Shown: in pieces, positions 16,081 to 25,351 of the stretch
Position numbering within the stretch: the first letter of the stretch is position 1
How the letters are laid out: each line of letters begins with the position of its first letter
NCBI RefSeq assembly: GCF_030693625.1
Contig: NZ_JAUYAF010000061.1
Span: 1-64,000, forward strand
Source: Phenylobacterium sp.
Lineage (GTDB): Bacteria; Pseudomonadota; Alphaproteobacteria; Caulobacterales; Caulobacteraceae
DNA: 64,000 nt
Direction of reading: 5' to 3'
Notes under the pieces: model-generated
Seen by the model: only the letters and a program-made list of their open reading frames with translations
Databases searched by the model: none
What the model was told of the DNA's origin: nothing
Program-made: the position numbers and the translations under genes

Positions 16081-17745
16081 ATGGCTTTGACCATCTCCGG
16101 TGATCCGTCCGCCCTCGGAATCGGGATGGACGCCGAACCCTCACCCCAGGCCTTCCAGTCCGCCGACGCCCGTGGCGGCGTGTCCGGCGGCAAGGAGAGC
16201 TTCACGGTCGCCGAGGCCGCCAACCGCCTGGTGGGCGGCGAACCGGGTTGGTCCCATGCGCTGGGTGTGGGCTTCACGATCACCTACGGCTTCCGCGCCG
16301 ATGCGCCCAACGCCATGCCCGACGACGCCACGGGCTTCAGCCGGTTCAACGCCACCCAGATCACCACCGCCGAACAGATCCTGAAGGGCTGGTCCGACGT
16401 CGCCAACATCACCTTCGTTCGGGTGGGCGCGGGCGCCAGCGGCGAGGCCGCCTACAGCAATTCCGCCAGCATCCTGTTCGCCAATTATTCCGGCGGCGTC
16501 GAAGGCGCCTCAGGCTTCAGCTATTATCCGGGGCGGATCGACTTCTCCTCATCGTCCGGGGACGTCTGGATCTACAGCGGGTCCAACTACAATGTGAATC
16601 CCACCATCGGGAACTACGGCGGTTCGGTCCTGGTCCACGAACTGGGGCACGCCATCGGCCTGGCTCATCCCAGCGACTACGACGCCAGCGACGAGGCCTC
16701 ACCCACCTACAGTTCCAGCGCCGACTATGCCGAGGACAGCCGGCAGTACACGGTGATGAGCTACTTCAGCGAGACCAACACCGGCGGCGCCTTCGCAGGG
16801 ACCTATTCCGCGGCGCCGATGCTGGACGACATCGCCGCCGCCCAGCTGGAATACGGCGCCAACACCGCCACCCGCACCGGCGACACCACCTACGGCTTCA
16901 ACTCCAACGCCGCGCGGCCCTGGTTTGAGGCCACGTCGAGCGGTAGCCGGCTGGTCTTCGCCGTCTGGGACGCCGGCGGCAAGGACAGCTTCGACTTTTC
17001 CGGCTTCGGCCAGAACCAGATCATCGACCTGCGCGCAGGCTACTTCTCGAACGTCGGCGGCCTGACCGGCAATGTGGCCGTGGCCGTGGGCGCGGTGATC
17101 GAGAACGCCATCGGCGGCTCCGGCTCCGACCAGATCAACGGCAACAGTTCCGCCAACAACATCGCCGCGGGCCTGGGCAATGACACCGTCGACGGCGGCG
17201 CGGAGGACGACTATCTGCGCGGCGATTCTGGCGACGACAGCCTGATCGGCGGCGCGGGCTTCGACGACATCAACGGCAACCAGGGCGACGACACCGTCCG
17301 CGGCGGCGACGGTCCTGACTGGGTCGTCGGCGGCCAGGCCCACGACCGCCTGTTCGGCGACGCCGGGGACGACGTGGTCTATGGCAACCTCGGAAATGAC
17401 ACCCAGGACGGCGGCGATGGCCGCGACTGGGTCCGCGGCGGCCAGGGCTCAGACAGCATCGCCGGGGGCGCCGGCGACGATTGGATGTCCGGCGATCTCG
17501 GCGACGACACTGTCAGCGGCGGAACCGGCGCGGACATCTTCCACACCTGGGGCGCGGCCGGCCTTGACCGCGTGACGGACTTCAGCCGCGCCGAGGGCGA
17601 CCGCGTCCAGGTCGATGTGGGCACGGTCTACACAGTGGCCCAGCTGGGCGCCGACACGGTGATCTCCATGACCGGCGGCGCGCAGATGGTGCTGCAGAAC
17701 GTCCAGGCCGCCAGCCTCACCGGCGGCTGGATCTTCGCCGGCTAG
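16081..17745 (+). CDS. Secreted serralysin-like M10 metalloprotease with RTX repeats
   Basis: 554 residues. The zinc motif is HELGHAIGLAH (His186, Glu187, His190, His196) with Met-turn 'YTVMSY' (Met226, Tyr228), the M10B pattern. Residues about 360-500 hold RTX calcium-binding nonapeptides (GGxGxDxx: GLGNDTVDGG, GDSGDDSLIGGAGFDD, GGTGADIFH). The end 'DRVTDFSRAEGDRVQVD...' is the C-terminal region typical of type I-secreted proteins. There is no signal peptide, as expected for ABC-type export. No exporter genes (HlyB/HlyD/TolC type) lie in the window. Caulobacter makes a related protease (SapA) that acts on its S-layer; a similar role here is only a possibility. Confidence 0.92.
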   Translation: MALTISGDPSALGIGMDAEPSPQAFQSADARGGVSGGKESFTVAEAANRLVGGEPGWSHALGVGFTITYGFRADAPNAMPDDATGFSRFNATQITTAEQILKGWSDVANITFVRVGAGASGEAAYSNSASILFANYSGGVEGASGFSYYPGRIDFSSSSGDVWIYSGSNYNVNPTIGNYGGSVLVHELGHAIGLAHPSDYDASDEASPTYSSSADYAEDSRQYTVMSYFSETNTGGAFAGTYSAAPMLDDIAAAQLEYGANTATRTGDTTYGFNSNAARPWFEATSSGSRLVFAVWDAGGKDSFDFSGFGQNQIIDLRAGYFSNVGGLTGNVAVAVGAVIENAIGGSGSDQINGNSSANNIAAGLGNDTVDGGAEDDYLRGDSGDDSLIGGAGFDDINGNQGDDTVRGGDGPDWVVGGQAHDRLFGDAGDDVVYGNLGNDTQDGGDGRDWVRGGQGSDSIAGGAGDDWMSGDLGDDTVSGGTGADIFHTWGAAGLDRVTDFSRAEGDRVQVDVGTVYTVAQLGADTVISMTGGAQMVLQNVQAASLTGGWIFAG

Positions 17746-17752
17746 CGGACCG

Positions 17753-19348
17753 CTAGGCGGCCCGGCGCGCCGGCCTGCCGGTGGGCGCGTCGCTGACACG
17801 GAACTTGGCGGCCGAGGCGGCCAAGCTCTGGGCCTCCGAAGACATCCCGTGGCTCGCCGCCGTGGACTGCTCGACCATGGCCGCGTTCTGCTGAGTCATC
17901 TGATCCATCTGGTTGACTGCGGTATTGACCTCGGCGAGGCCCACGGCCTGCTCCTGGGCGCTGGCGGCGATCTCGGTCACCAAGCCGTCGATTTCGGCCA
18001 CACGGCCGACAATACGTTGCAGGGCCTCACCGGTCTGAGCGACAAGTTGGACACCGGAACTCACCTGCGCGGTGGAGGTGCTGATCAGGGCCTTGATCTC
18101 CTTGGCCGCCTCGGCCGAGCGTTGGGCAAGCGCCCTCACCTCGGAAGCGACCACGGCGAAGCCGCGGCCAGCTTCGCCGGCTCGGGCCGCCTCGACCCCG
18201 GCGTTGAGGGCCAGCAGGTTGGTTTGGAACGCGATCTCGTCGATCACCCCGATGATCTGGCTAATCTGCTGCGCAGAGTTCTCGATCTGGCCCATGGCCA
18301 GGACGGCCTGCTGCACCACGTCACCGCTGTTCTGAGCGTCTCCCCGCGCCGCCAGGACCACATCGGCGGCCGACTTGGCGCCGCTGGCGGTCTTGCGCAC
18401 GGTTACGGTGATCTCGTCCAAGGCCGCGGCGGTTTCCTCCAGCCCCGCCGCCTGCTGTTCAGTGCGGCGGGAAAGGTCGTCGGCCGCGGAGGAGATTTCG
18501 GCCGAGCCGTTGCGGATGATCTGCGCCGAGGCGACCATGCCGGCCAGGGCCTGCTCCAGCCGCTCGGAGGCGGCGTTGAAGTCCACGCGCAGGGTTTCGT
18601 ACTTCGCGGGGAACGCTTGGGGAATGCGAACCGTCAGGTCCCCCTCGGACAGTTGTTTCAAGCCCTGAGCCAGGCCGTCCACCACCACCACGGCATCCTC
18701 CTCGACGGTCTTCTGGAAGACTTCACGGTCCCGCGCCGCGGCTCCCTCGGCCAGGCGGGCGGCCTCGACCTGCTTGACCGACTCCTCCGCCACCTGCCGA
18801 GCCTCGGCGGCCGCGGCCAGGGCGGCGTTCGAGCGGACGAACATTCCCGAAATATTGAAGGCGGCCGACATCAGCACGGCGGCCTCAATCACCAGGATCA
18901 CGGCGTGGACGATGACGCGGCCCAGGTCCCCGCCGCCAGGAAACACCAGGGCCGGCGCCACGAAGCTCAGCAAGAGGTGGTGGACAGCCACGACCGAAGC
19001 CCCGACGGCGATCGCCCGCCAGTCGCAGGAGACGATCAGCACTGCGAGGGCGGCGAAATAAGCCATGTGCATATCGACCTGCCACGGCTTGCCGGCGAAG
19101 GCAGCCACCAGCAGGGACACCGAGCCCATCAGGGCGGCCGCGGAGGCCAACCGCACGGCCGGCCCCTTCCGGCTCAAGCGCCAGAAAAGGGTGACCGCGC
19201 CGGCAAGGCCCGCGGAGGCGAGGACAAGGCCAACCCAGGGCGCCTTTCCGAGGAAACTGATCACCGCGGTGAGCGGGACCATCACCCAGAGCATGATCAC
19301 CACAAGGCGGTCCGCGAACCGGCGCTGATCTTCAATCGACTCGAACAT
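17753..19348 (-). CDS. Methyl-accepting chemotaxis protein with multi-pass membrane sensor
   Basis: 531 residues. Residues 15-185 hold about six membrane segments with a '[20 protein letters not shown]' and 'VHHLLLSFV' signature, a membrane-embedded input region without a periplasmic Cache domain. A coiled linker (190-260) leads to the MCP signalling hairpin (about 265-515), with the conserved tip '[21 protein letters not shown]'. There is no C-terminal CheR/CheB pentapeptide (ends GRPARRAA). The ligand is unknown. The stop lies 8 bases from that of the RTX protease on the other strand. It follows a 107-residue membrane protein by 8 bases, so the two are likely co-transcribed. Confidence 0.93.
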   Translation of the reverse strand: MFESIEDQRRFADRLVVIMLWVMVPLTAVISFLGKAPWVGLVLASAGLAGAVTLFWRLSRKGPAVRLASAAALMGSVSLLVAAFAGKPWQVDMHMAYFAALAVLIVSCDWRAIAVGASVVAVHHLLLSFVAPALVFPGGGDLGRVIVHAVILVIEAAVLMSAAFNISGMFVRSNAALAAAAEARQVAEESVKQVEAARLAEGAAARDREVFQKTVEEDAVVVVDGLAQGLKQLSEGDLTVRIPQAFPAKYETLRVDFNAASERLEQALAGMVASAQIIRNGSAEISSAADDLSRRTEQQAAGLEETAAALDEITVTVRKTASGAKSAADVVLAARGDAQNSGDVVQQAVLAMGQIENSAQQISQIIGVIDEIAFQTNLLALNAGVEAARAGEAGRGFAVVASEVRALAQRSAEAAKEIKALISTSTAQVSSGVQLVAQTGEALQRIVGRVAEIDGLVTEIAASAQEQAVGLAEVNTAVNQMDQMTQQNAAMVEQSTAASHGMSSEAQSLAASAAKFRVSDAPTGRPARRAA

Positions 19349-19356
19349 GGCGACTC

Positions 19357-19680
19357 CTAGACGGCGCAGGGAGCGACCGGGCCGGGGTGAATGGAAAACA
19401 GCGCGCCAGCGGCCCGTAGGCGCGTGGCCGCGTCGGCGCCGGGGGTGCGGACAATGATGATGAAGGGCAGGGTTCCGACCGCCAGCACAGCGCCGGCGTC
19501 GGAGGCAGCCATCAAACTAGCCTCGCCGCCCCACCAAGGCGGGAAAACGCCCGCCGCTTCATGGGGATCGAGAGGACGCGCGCCGAGCAGGGTGGCGGCA
19601 GCCACGCTGGCGAGGGAGATTAGCCCGATGAAGATCAGGCTTGAGGGGGATAAACGCTCAGATTCCGGGCTGCGAACCAT
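19357..19680 (-). CDS. Small membrane protein of unknown function, upstream of a chemoreceptor
   Basis: 107 residues, not recognised. A first hydrophobic segment is at about 14-34 ([21 protein letters not shown]) and a second at about 62-78 ([16 protein letters not shown]); '[12 protein letters not shown]' lies between and '[14 protein letters not shown]' near the end. The layout suggests two membrane passes or one pass plus a buried strand. ATG at 19680 with no strong ribosome site. Only 8 bases separate its stop from the chemoreceptor start, which suggests a joint function in sensing, but this is inference. Confidence 0.7.
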   Translation of the reverse strand: MVRSPESERLSPSSLIFIGLISLASVAAATLLGARPLDPHEAAGVFPPWWGGEASLMAASDAGAVLAVGTLPFIIIVRTPGADAATRLRAAGALFSIHPGPVAPCAV

Positions 19681-19798
19681 GTTATCTGATTGCAGGCGAC
19701 GTGCTTTCCGAAAGCTTAACCTCCCGGGGGTGCGACAAATTGCGCCCGGAAGCTAAGGGGCGCCGCGCTTCGGAAAACGGCGCGATCCAGGGAGGCGC

Positions 19799-20047
19799 TC
19801 AGGGCTCGTTGTCGTCCTCATAGTCGCCCGCGACTTGAACCGCGACCTTCTTGGCGCGCGGCTTCGGCGGGGCCTTCGGCGGAACGCGGGACAGGCGATC
19901 GGCCAGCTCGGCGTCGATCAGGGGCAGCAAAGCGGCGGCCTGCTCGGCCTGGCGCGCGACGTCGGAATTTTCGAGGCGCTGCGCGTTGGCGCGCAGATTG
20001 GCGAGGCCTTCGTCGTCGAGCGTGGGGATCAGATCGGCCATGGACAT
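19799..20047 (-). CDS. Small conserved-looking protein, function unknown
   Basis: 82 residues with no membrane segment or signal. Residues 3-30 are 'MADLIPTLDDEGLANLRANAQRLE', followed by a helical 'ARQAEQAAALLPLIDAELADRL', a Pro/Lys-rich linker (PPKAPPKPRAKK) and an acidic tail (GDYEDDNEP). ATG at 20047 or at 20041, two codons later. It lies between a csp gene and the chemoreceptor pair, on the same strand, downstream of the csp terminator. Composition and codon use match neighbours, so I take it as a real gene. Confidence 0.7.
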   Translation of the reverse strand: MSMADLIPTLDDEGLANLRANAQRLENSDVARQAEQAAALLPLIDAELADRLSRVPPKAPPKPRAKKVAVQVAGDYEDDNEP

Positions 20048-20077
20048 GGGCAGCTCCCGTCAGCGCGAACGCCGCGC

Positions 20078-20115
20078 AAAAAGACCGGGGCCGGCGCGAG
20101 GATCGCGCCGGCCCC
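20078..20115 (-). terminator. Rho-independent terminator after the cold-shock gene
   Basis: A perfect 12-bp stem, GGGGCCGGCGCG at 20087-20098 with CGCGCCGGCCCC at 20104-20115, loop of 5. On the minus strand it is followed by GGTCTTTTTGC, giving five T residues (20082-20078). It begins 8 bases after the csp stop. Confidence 0.9.
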
Positions 20116-20123
20116 TTATCGTC

Positions 20124-20333
20124 TTAGGCCGACTTCAGATTGACGGCGCTTTCCTTGCCGGAGCGCTGGTCGCGCTCCATGTCGTAGGAAACCGTGTCGC
20201 CTTCGTTGAGACCATTGAGGTCCGAACGCTCGACGGCGGAGATGTGGACGAAGACGTCCTTGCCGCCGTCAGCCGGCTGGATGAAGCCGAAGCCCTTGGT
20301 GGAATTGAACCATTTGACAGTACCGGTCGCCAT
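20124..20333 (-). CDS. Cold-shock domain protein (CspA family)
   Basis: 69 residues, a single cold-shock OB fold. RNP1 'KGFGFIQP' and RNP2 'DVFVHIS' are intact, with N-terminus 'MATGTVKWFNSTKGFG'. Binds single-stranded RNA/DNA and acts as an RNA chaperone. The ATG at 20333 is preferred over longer in-frame extensions. The 222 bases upstream to the divergent small ORF hold no recognised element; cold-shock genes often have long leaders, which could be the case here. A strong terminator follows. Confidence 0.95.
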   Translation of the reverse strand: MATGTVKWFNSTKGFGFIQPADGGKDVFVHISAVERSDLNGLNEGDTVSYDMERDQRSGKESAVNLKSA

Positions 20334-20555
20334 GACAGCCTCCGAGAGATGCGTAGGCTCGCCGGAAGAGCCCGGCGGGCCATCGAGGTCTGAGAGGGTC
20401 GGCTTCGAAAGTTCCGCGCGCTGAGCGAGAGGGCTTAAGAGCGTTGCGCGGCAGAGATCGACGCAGGCATCATGCGCCTTTCCCGGGCCATAGACCAGAC
20501 AATCCGCCGCCTGCTGCGTTGCGGGCGATGACATGGGCGTGATAGGCCGCGCCTC

Positions 20556-20699
20556 ATGACCGACCAACCCGAGCCCACGCCTGAGGAACTCAAGGCCGCC
20601 CATCGCCGCAAGTGGTTCGGCCGCGCCCTGCTGATCGGCTTCGGAATCCTGCTCATCCTGCAGATGATCCCCTTCCTGATGCGCTCGGGCCTCGGCTAA
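20556..20699 (+). CDS. Short single-pass membrane protein
   Basis: 47 residues, ATG at 20556 to TAA at 20697-20699. The N-terminal 20 residues are hydrophilic (TDQPEPTPEELKAAHRRKW), then a hydrophobic segment runs from about 21 to 41 (GRALLIGFGILLILQMIPFL) with a short basic/polar end. The charge pattern fits a type II or tail-type inner-membrane microprotein. No family recognised. The ribosome site is weak, so translation is uncertain; the compact signal-anchor architecture supports it. Confidence 0.5.
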   Translation: MTDQPEPTPEELKAAHRRKWFGRALLIGFGILLILQMIPFLMRSGLG

Positions 20700-20717
20700 C
20701 CTTCGCCGAACATTCGT

Positions 20718-20748
20718 TTGACAGGCCGCGCCGGCCCTCCGGTAAGAT
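20718..20748 (+). promoter_or_regulatory. Candidate promoter of the CMD-family / SDR / cyclophilin genes
   Basis: A perfect -35 TTGACA at 20718-20723 and TAAGAT at 20743-20748, spaced by 19 bases (slightly long). The start codon at 20790 lies 42 bases downstream, and a small GACGCC/GGCGTC hairpin (20758-20775) sits in the leader. Confidence 0.45.
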
Positions 20749-20789
20749 GTCCGCAATGACGCCGCGTAAGGCGTCGCGGAGGAACCTGC

Positions 20790-21359
20790 ATGCGCCTGAC
20801 CCAACCCCGGATTCAACCCGTCGATCTCGGCAAGCTCGACGAAGCCCAGACCGAGGTCCTGGCCCCCATGGTGGCCACGGGTCGGGTGCTCAACATCTTC
20901 CGGACCATGGTCAACGCCCCCAAGGCGGCCAAGGGCTTCCTGGCCTGGGGCAACTACATCCTGTCGCGCCGCAATGACCTGCCCGGCCGCGAGCGGGAGA
21001 TCGTCATCCTGCGCATCGGCTATCTCTGCAAGTCCGGCTACGAGTGGACCCAGCACGTGCCCATCGGCAAGCGCGAGGGCCTGACCGCCGAGGAGTGCGA
21101 GCGCATCAAGGGCGGCGCCGAGGCCCCCGGCTGGAGCGCCGCCGACCAGGCGCTGCTCAAGGCCTCCGATGAACTGCACCACGACCAGTTCATCACCAAC
21201 GCCACCTGGGCCCAGTTGAAGGCCCACTTCAGCGACAAGCAGTGCATGGACGTGGTCTTCACCGCCGGCCAGTACACCCAGGTCTCGATGATCCTGAATT
21301 CCTTCGGGGTGCAGCTTGATGAGGGCCAGACCCTCGATCCCGACCTGAAGGGATTCTGA
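20790..21359 (+). CDS. Carboxymuconolactone decarboxylase (CMD/AhpD-like) family protein
   Basis: 189 residues. The CMD core is 'RREREIVILRIGYLCKSGYEWTQHVPIGKREGLT' type, residues about 70-105 (here GREREIVILRIGYLC...). AhpD proteins use a CxxC pair as a disulfide reductase; here only one Cys is present in that motif (LCKSGYEW), so the redox role is unlikely and a lyase or binding role is possible. It is followed after 2 bases by an SDR gene, and such pairs are common in aromatic or lipid catabolic units. ATG at 20790 with GGAGGAA just upstream. Confidence 0.87.
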   Translation: MRLTQPRIQPVDLGKLDEAQTEVLAPMVATGRVLNIFRTMVNAPKAAKGFLAWGNYILSRRNDLPGREREIVILRIGYLCKSGYEWTQHVPIGKREGLTAEECERIKGGAEAPGWSAADQALLKASDELHHDQFITNATWAQLKAHFSDKQCMDVVFTAGQYTQVSMILNSFGVQLDEGQTLDPDLKGF

Positions 21360-21361
21360 GC

Positions 21362-22162
21362 ATGGGCGACCGCCTGAAGGGCAAGACCGCCATCATCGTC
21401 GGCGCCGGCCAGACGCCCGGGGAGACCATCGGCAATGGGCGGGCCATGTCGATCCTGTTCGCCCGCGAGGGCGCGCAGGTCCTCTGCGTCGACCGCGTCG
21501 CGGAGCGCGCCGAGGAGACTGCCGCCATGATCGTGGCCGAGGGCGGCCAGGCCACGGCCTTCACCGCCAACGTCACCAAGGCCGACGACGTCGCGGCCAT
21601 GATCGAGGCCGGCAAGGAACGGCTCGGCCGCATCGACATCCTGGTCAACAATGTCGGCATCGGCGGCGGCGACGGTCCGGCCCACCGGGTCGAGGAGGCC
21701 GCCTTCGACCGCATCCTGTCGGTCAACCTCAAGGGCATGTGGCTGACCATCAAGGCCGCCATCCCCACCATGCGGGAACAGGGTGGCGGGGCCATCGTCA
21801 ACATCTCGTCCCTGGCCGGAATCGCGGGAGGCAACCAAGTCGCCTACGAGGTCTCCAAGGCGGCGGTGAACCGCCTGACCACCAGCGTCGCCCAGTCCAA
21901 CGCCGCCAAGGGCGTCCGCTGCAACGCCATCATGCCGGGCCTCATGGACACCCCCATGGCCGTGGCCGGCATCGCCCAGGCCAGCGGCCAGGAGCAGGAG
22001 GCCGTTCGCGCCGCCCGCAATGCGCGGGTTCCGCTGGGCGGGAAGATGGGCAACGCCTGGGACACCGCCTATGCGGCTCTGTTCCTGGCCTCCGACGAGG
22101 CCGGCTTCATCACCGGGGCGATCCTGCCCGTGGACGGCGGCATGGGGAGCCGGATCGGATGA
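21362..22162 (+). CDS. SDR-family oxidoreductase
   Basis: 266 residues, NAD(P)-dependent. The glycine motif is of a stretched type, 'GAGQTPGETIGNGRAMS' (14-30), rather than TGxxxGIG. 'NNVGIGGG' at 96-103 and catalytic Ser149/150, Tyr162, Lys166 ('YEVSKAAV') are present. It ends with '...ITGAILPVDGGMGSRIG'. Substrate unknown. It follows the CMD-family gene by 2 bases and overlaps the cyclophilin start by 4 bases (ATGA), so the three genes are likely one operon. Confidence 0.9.
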   Translation: MGDRLKGKTAIIVGAGQTPGETIGNGRAMSILFAREGAQVLCVDRVAERAEETAAMIVAEGGQATAFTANVTKADDVAAMIEAGKERLGRIDILVNNVGIGGGDGPAHRVEEAAFDRILSVNLKGMWLTIKAAIPTMREQGGGAIVNISSLAGIAGGNQVAYEVSKAAVNRLTTSVAQSNAAKGVRCNAIMPGLMDTPMAVAGIAQASGQEQEAVRAARNARVPLGGKMGNAWDTAYAALFLASDEAGFITGAILPVDGGMGSRIG

Positions 22163-22893
22163 TCCTGCAACGCAGAACCTTCCTGGCCGGGGCCGGCGCG
22201 CTCGCCGCCTCCCCCGCCCTGGCCGCGACCGGTCTTGTCCATGTGAAGCTCACCACCCCGGTAGGCGCCATCACCCTCGCCCTGAACCAGGGCAAGGCCC
22301 CGATCACCGTGGCCAACTTCCTGCGCTACACCGACACCAAGCGCTATGACGGCGCGACCTTCTACCGGGCCTCCCGGCCCAAGGGCTACACGGCCGACGA
22401 CTACGGCTCGATCCAGGGCGGGCTGCAGAACGACCCGGCCAAGGTGATGAAGCCCATCGGTCATGAGCCGACGACCAGGACCGGCCTGTCCCACACCGAC
22501 GGCGCCATCTCCATGGGCCGCTTCGCCCCGGGCAGCGCCACCTCGGACTTCTTCATCTGCATCGGCGACAACACCTATCTGGACGCCAACCCCAAGGCCA
22601 AGGGCGACAACCTGGGCTTCGCCGCCTTCGGCTATGTGGTCGAGGGCATGGACGTGGTGCGCAAGATCCTCGTCAAGCCGCGCGACCCCAATGCCGGGGT
22701 CGGCGTCATGAAGGGCGAGATGCTCAAGCCTCCGGTCAAGATCCTCAGCGCGCGCCGGACGACGGCGCCCGTCCCGAAGGTCGAGGCCCCGCCGGTCGAG
22801 GCCGCACCGGCAGCGCCCGCGGAGCCGGCTGTGACGCCGGCGCCGGCTGCGCCCGCTACGCCTTCGCCGCCGGCGGCGGCGCCCCAGGGGTAA
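22159..22893 (+). CDS. Exported cyclophilin-type peptidyl-prolyl isomerase
   Basis: 244 residues. The N-terminus 'MILQRRTFLAGAGALAASPALA' has an RR-x-F-L pattern, compatible with Tat or Sec export to the periplasm. The cyclophilin domain spans about 24-190: 'VHVKLTTPVGAITLALNQGKAPITVANFLRY' and 'FFICIGDNTYLDA' with 'GFAAFGYVVEGMDVV'. A Pro/Ala-rich tail of about 45 residues follows. Start ATG overlaps the SDR stop. The last 38 bases overlap the thioesterase gene on the other strand, so the Pro/Ala tail is partly antisense to that gene's C-terminus. Confidence 0.9.
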   Translation: MILQRRTFLAGAGALAASPALAATGLVHVKLTTPVGAITLALNQGKAPITVANFLRYTDTKRYDGATFYRASRPKGYTADDYGSIQGGLQNDPAKVMKPIGHEPTTRTGLSHTDGAISMGRFAPGSATSDFFICIGDNTYLDANPKAKGDNLGFAAFGYVVEGMDVVRKILVKPRDPNAGVGVMKGEMLKPPVKILSARRTTAPVPKVEAPPVEAAPAAPAEPAVTPAPAAPATPSPPAAAPQG

Positions 22894-23662
22894 GCCGCCG
22901 CTGGGCCAGGGCCGCGCAGGACGCCTGCCCGATCGGCCCCTGCTCGTCATAGAGCCAGCATTCGCCGATCGCCACGCCGTCGGTGGCATGGTGGTCGGCG
23001 ACCTCGAACCCGATCCACTCGGTGGCCGGCAGGCGGTGCAGATAGACCGTCACGTCGGAGTTGATATAGCCCAGCCCCTCGGTGCTGGAATTGGCGAAGG
23101 GGCTGGAGAAGTCCGCCGCCAGGGACACCCGCTGGAACGGCGTCAGCGGCGCGCCCTCCACCATCTCGCGGACCTCGCTCATCCAGGTCTTGCGCGGGCC
23201 GGGCTGGCCGAAGCCGCCGGTGATCGGCCGCATGGCCCACATGCCGCCCATGCCCTGGCGCCCATCGGTGGGAGGCTCAATGTCGGCGGGCTTGGGGACG
23301 TCCCAGTCAGGACGATGCCAGGACTCGCCCGGCGAATTCTCGGTGCGCTTCAGGAACTGCACCGAGGCCCGCGCCATGCTGACCCCGCCGGAGATGAACT
23401 CGGCGTCGACGACCCGGATGCGATTGCCGTCGCGGACCACGGTGGTCTTGACCTCGATGGGGTCGAAGCCCGGCAGCCGGTACATGTCCACCGTCAGGCG
23501 GGCCGGCATGAAATCAGGACTGCCGTGCCTGGCCTCGATCTCGAAACCGAGCAGGCCGACGATGACGCGGCCGTGCAGGGACTGAGGATTCCAGGGACCA
23601 CGGCAGGACGGTTGCGGGACGTAAAATTGACCGTCCCTTTTGAAAAAAGGTTCGTTTTGCAT
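22856..23662 (-). CDS. Acyl-CoA thioesterase, double hot-dog (TesB-like)
   Basis: 268 residues with two hot-dog repeats: first half with 'SLHGRVIVGLLGFEIE', second with 'SVSLAADFSSPFANSSTEGLGYINSDVTVYLHR' and 'IGFEVADHHATDGVAIGECWLYDEQGPIGQA'. The latter matches the acyl-CoA thioesterase/TesB_C pattern in which an Asp-Gly turn and 'G.a.q' end the sheet. It probably hydrolyses acyl-CoA or acts as a ketoacyl binder. It follows purC on the same strand with a 58-base gap and overlaps the cyclophilin gene tail-to-tail by 38 bases. ATG at 23662. Confidence 0.8.
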   Translation of the reverse strand: MQNEPFFKRDGQFYVPQPSCRGPWNPQSLHGRVIVGLLGFEIEARHGSPDFMPARLTVDMYRLPGFDPIEVKTTVVRDGNRIRVVDAEFISGGVSMARASVQFLKRTENSPGESWHRPDWDVPKPADIEPPTDGRQGMGGMWAMRPITGGFGQPGPRKTWMSEVREMVEGAPLTPFQRVSLAADFSSPFANSSTEGLGYINSDVTVYLHRLPATEWIGFEVADHHATDGVAIGECWLYDEQGPIGQASCAALAQRRLTPGAPPPAAKA

Positions 23663-23720
23663 GGGGCGGGACCATGACGGATTCCCGCTGGCGGCGCGAC
23701 CCCGCGCTCACCCAGTTTTT

Positions 23721-24695
23721 CTAGGCGGGAGTATAGACCGCAAGGTTCCTGCGGATCCGCGCCAGGATTGGTTCATCTCCCGCGTCGACCTCGAAGGTCT
23801 GGCCGGTGATGGTCTCGAAGGCCTGGATATAGACCCGCGCCGTCTCGTCGATCATCTCGGCCGGGATCTCCGGGATGGGGTCCTTATACGGATCGCAGCG
23901 GGCGGCCACCCAGGACCGCACGAAGTCCTTGTCGAAGCTGTCGGGCCGCTCGCCCTTGGCGAACTTCTCCGCATAGGTCTGGGCGAACCAGTAGCGGCTG
24001 GAGTCCGGAGTGTGGATCTCGTCGGCCAGGATGATCTGGCCGTTTCGGTCGACGCCGAACTCGTACTTGGTGTCCACCAGGATCAGGCCGCGGGCCGCCG
24101 CCATCTCCTGACCGCGGGCGAACAGCGCCAGGGCGTACTTCGACAGGGTCTCCCACTGCAGGGCGCTCAATAGACCCTGCTCGACGATCTCGGCGGGGGT
24201 CAGCGGGGCGTCGTGGTCGCCGTCATTGGCCTTGGAGGTCGGCGTGATGATTGGGGTCGGGAGTTTCTGGTTGTCCGCCATCCCGTCAGGCAGCCGGTGG
24301 CCGTACATCTCCCGCTCGCCCCTCCTATACAGCGTCAGGATCGAGGTGCCCGTGGTCCCGGCCAGATAGCCGCGCACCACGATCTCCACCGGCAGGATAT
24401 CCAGGCGCGTGCCCACCACCACATTGGGGTCGGGATAGGCCAGGACGTGGTTGGGGCAGATGTCGGCCGTGGCGTCGAACCAGAACCGCGCCGTCTGGGT
24501 CAGGACCTGCCCCTTGTAGGGGATCACCGCCAGGATGGAGTCGAAGGCCGAGAGCCGGTCGCTGGAGATGATCACGATCCTGCCGTCGCCCAGGTCGTAG
24601 GTGTCGCGCACCTTGCCCCGGTAGTGATTTGGCAGCTCTGGAAACTTGGCGTCCGCCAGGATCTGGTCAGGACGCGCCGGAAGGGTCGGTTTCAT
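23721..24695 (-). CDS. purC: Phosphoribosylaminoimidazole-succinocarboxamide synthase (SAICAR synthase)
   Basis: 324 residues from the ATG at 24695 ([13 protein letters not shown]); a TTG 24 bases upstream is an alternative. Hallmarks: '[27 protein letters not shown]', '[15 protein letters not shown]', '[13 protein letters not shown]' and '[15 protein letters not shown]'. It joins CAIR and aspartate in purine synthesis. The protein is the longer, ADE1-like form rather than the 237-residue E. coli form. It is divergent from the peroxiredoxin gene, with 70 bases between the starts. Confidence 0.97.
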   Translation of the reverse strand: MKPTLPARPDQILADAKFPELPNHYRGKVRDTYDLGDGRIVIISSDRLSAFDSILAVIPYKGQVLTQTARFWFDATADICPNHVLAYPDPNVVVGTRLDILPVEIVVRGYLAGTTGTSILTLYRRGEREMYGHRLPDGMADNQKLPTPIITPTSKANDGDHDAPLTPAEIVEQGLLSALQWETLSKYALALFARGQEMAAARGLILVDTKYEFGVDRNGQIILADEIHTPDSSRYWFAQTYAEKFAKGERPDSFDKDFVRSWVAARCDPYKDPIPEIPAEMIDETARVYIQAFETITGQTFEVDAGDEPILARIRRNLAVYTPA

Positions 24696-24765
24696 TGTCT
24701 CGCTATGCTGCGAAGACAAAGCGACGTCCAGTTCGTATGATCACCGAACCCCGGAGAAACGCCCT

Positions 24766-25332
24766 ATGAAACGCCTGTTCGCCCTCGCCACCCTGGCCGC
24801 TGTGACCGCTGGCACGCCCGCCCTCGCCGACCTCGCCGTGGGCTCCAAGGCGCCTGACTTCAAGGCCCAGGCCTTCCTGGCGGGCAAGCCCTTCACCTTC
24901 GACATGGCCGCCGCCCGCAGGAACGGCCCCGTGGTGATGTACTTCTTCCCCTCGGCCTATACCGGCGGCTGCAACCTCGAGGCTCACCTGTTCTCCGAGG
25001 CCGCCGACGAGTTCAAGGCCCAGGGCGCGACCCTGATCGGCGTCACCGCAGGCAAGGTCGAACGGCTGGCCGAGTTTTCCGCCGACACCAAGACCTGCGG
25101 CGGCAAGTTCCCCGTCGCCGCCGATCCCGGCGCCAAGATCGCCAAGAGCTATGACGCCCCGCTGAAGATGGCCGGGATCAAGGCGCCTGTGGATATGTCG
25201 GCCCGCACCTCCTACGTCATCGCGCCGGACGGCACGGTGCTGCTGGCCTACGACAACATGGCCGCCGACGACCACGTCACCCAGACCATGGGCGCCCTCA
25301 AGGCCTGGAAGGCCAAGCAGAAGAAGAAGTAG
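24766..25332 (+). CDS. Exported peroxiredoxin (AhpC/TSA family)
   Basis: 188 residues with a signal peptide ([21 protein letters not shown], cleavage after about residue 21), so a periplasmic enzyme. The thioredoxin-like core has '[14 protein letters not shown]', the peroxidatic site '[17 protein letters not shown]' with Cys69, and a second Cys111 in '[10 protein letters not shown]' that may be the resolving residue. The usual Prx motif is PxxxTxxC; here it is P-x3-TGGC. It reduces peroxides with an unknown electron donor. An 8-bp hairpin lies 20 bases downstream. Confidence 0.9.
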   Translation: MKRLFALATLAAVTAGTPALADLAVGSKAPDFKAQAFLAGKPFTFDMAAARRNGPVVMYFFPSAYTGGCNLEAHLFSEAADEFKAQGATLIGVTAGKVERLAEFSADTKTCGGKFPVAADPGAKIAKSYDAPLKMAGIKAPVDMSARTSYVIAPDGTVLLAYDNMAADDHVTQTMGALKAWKAKQKKK

Positions 25333-25351
25333 AGCTCAGCGGGGCGAGACT

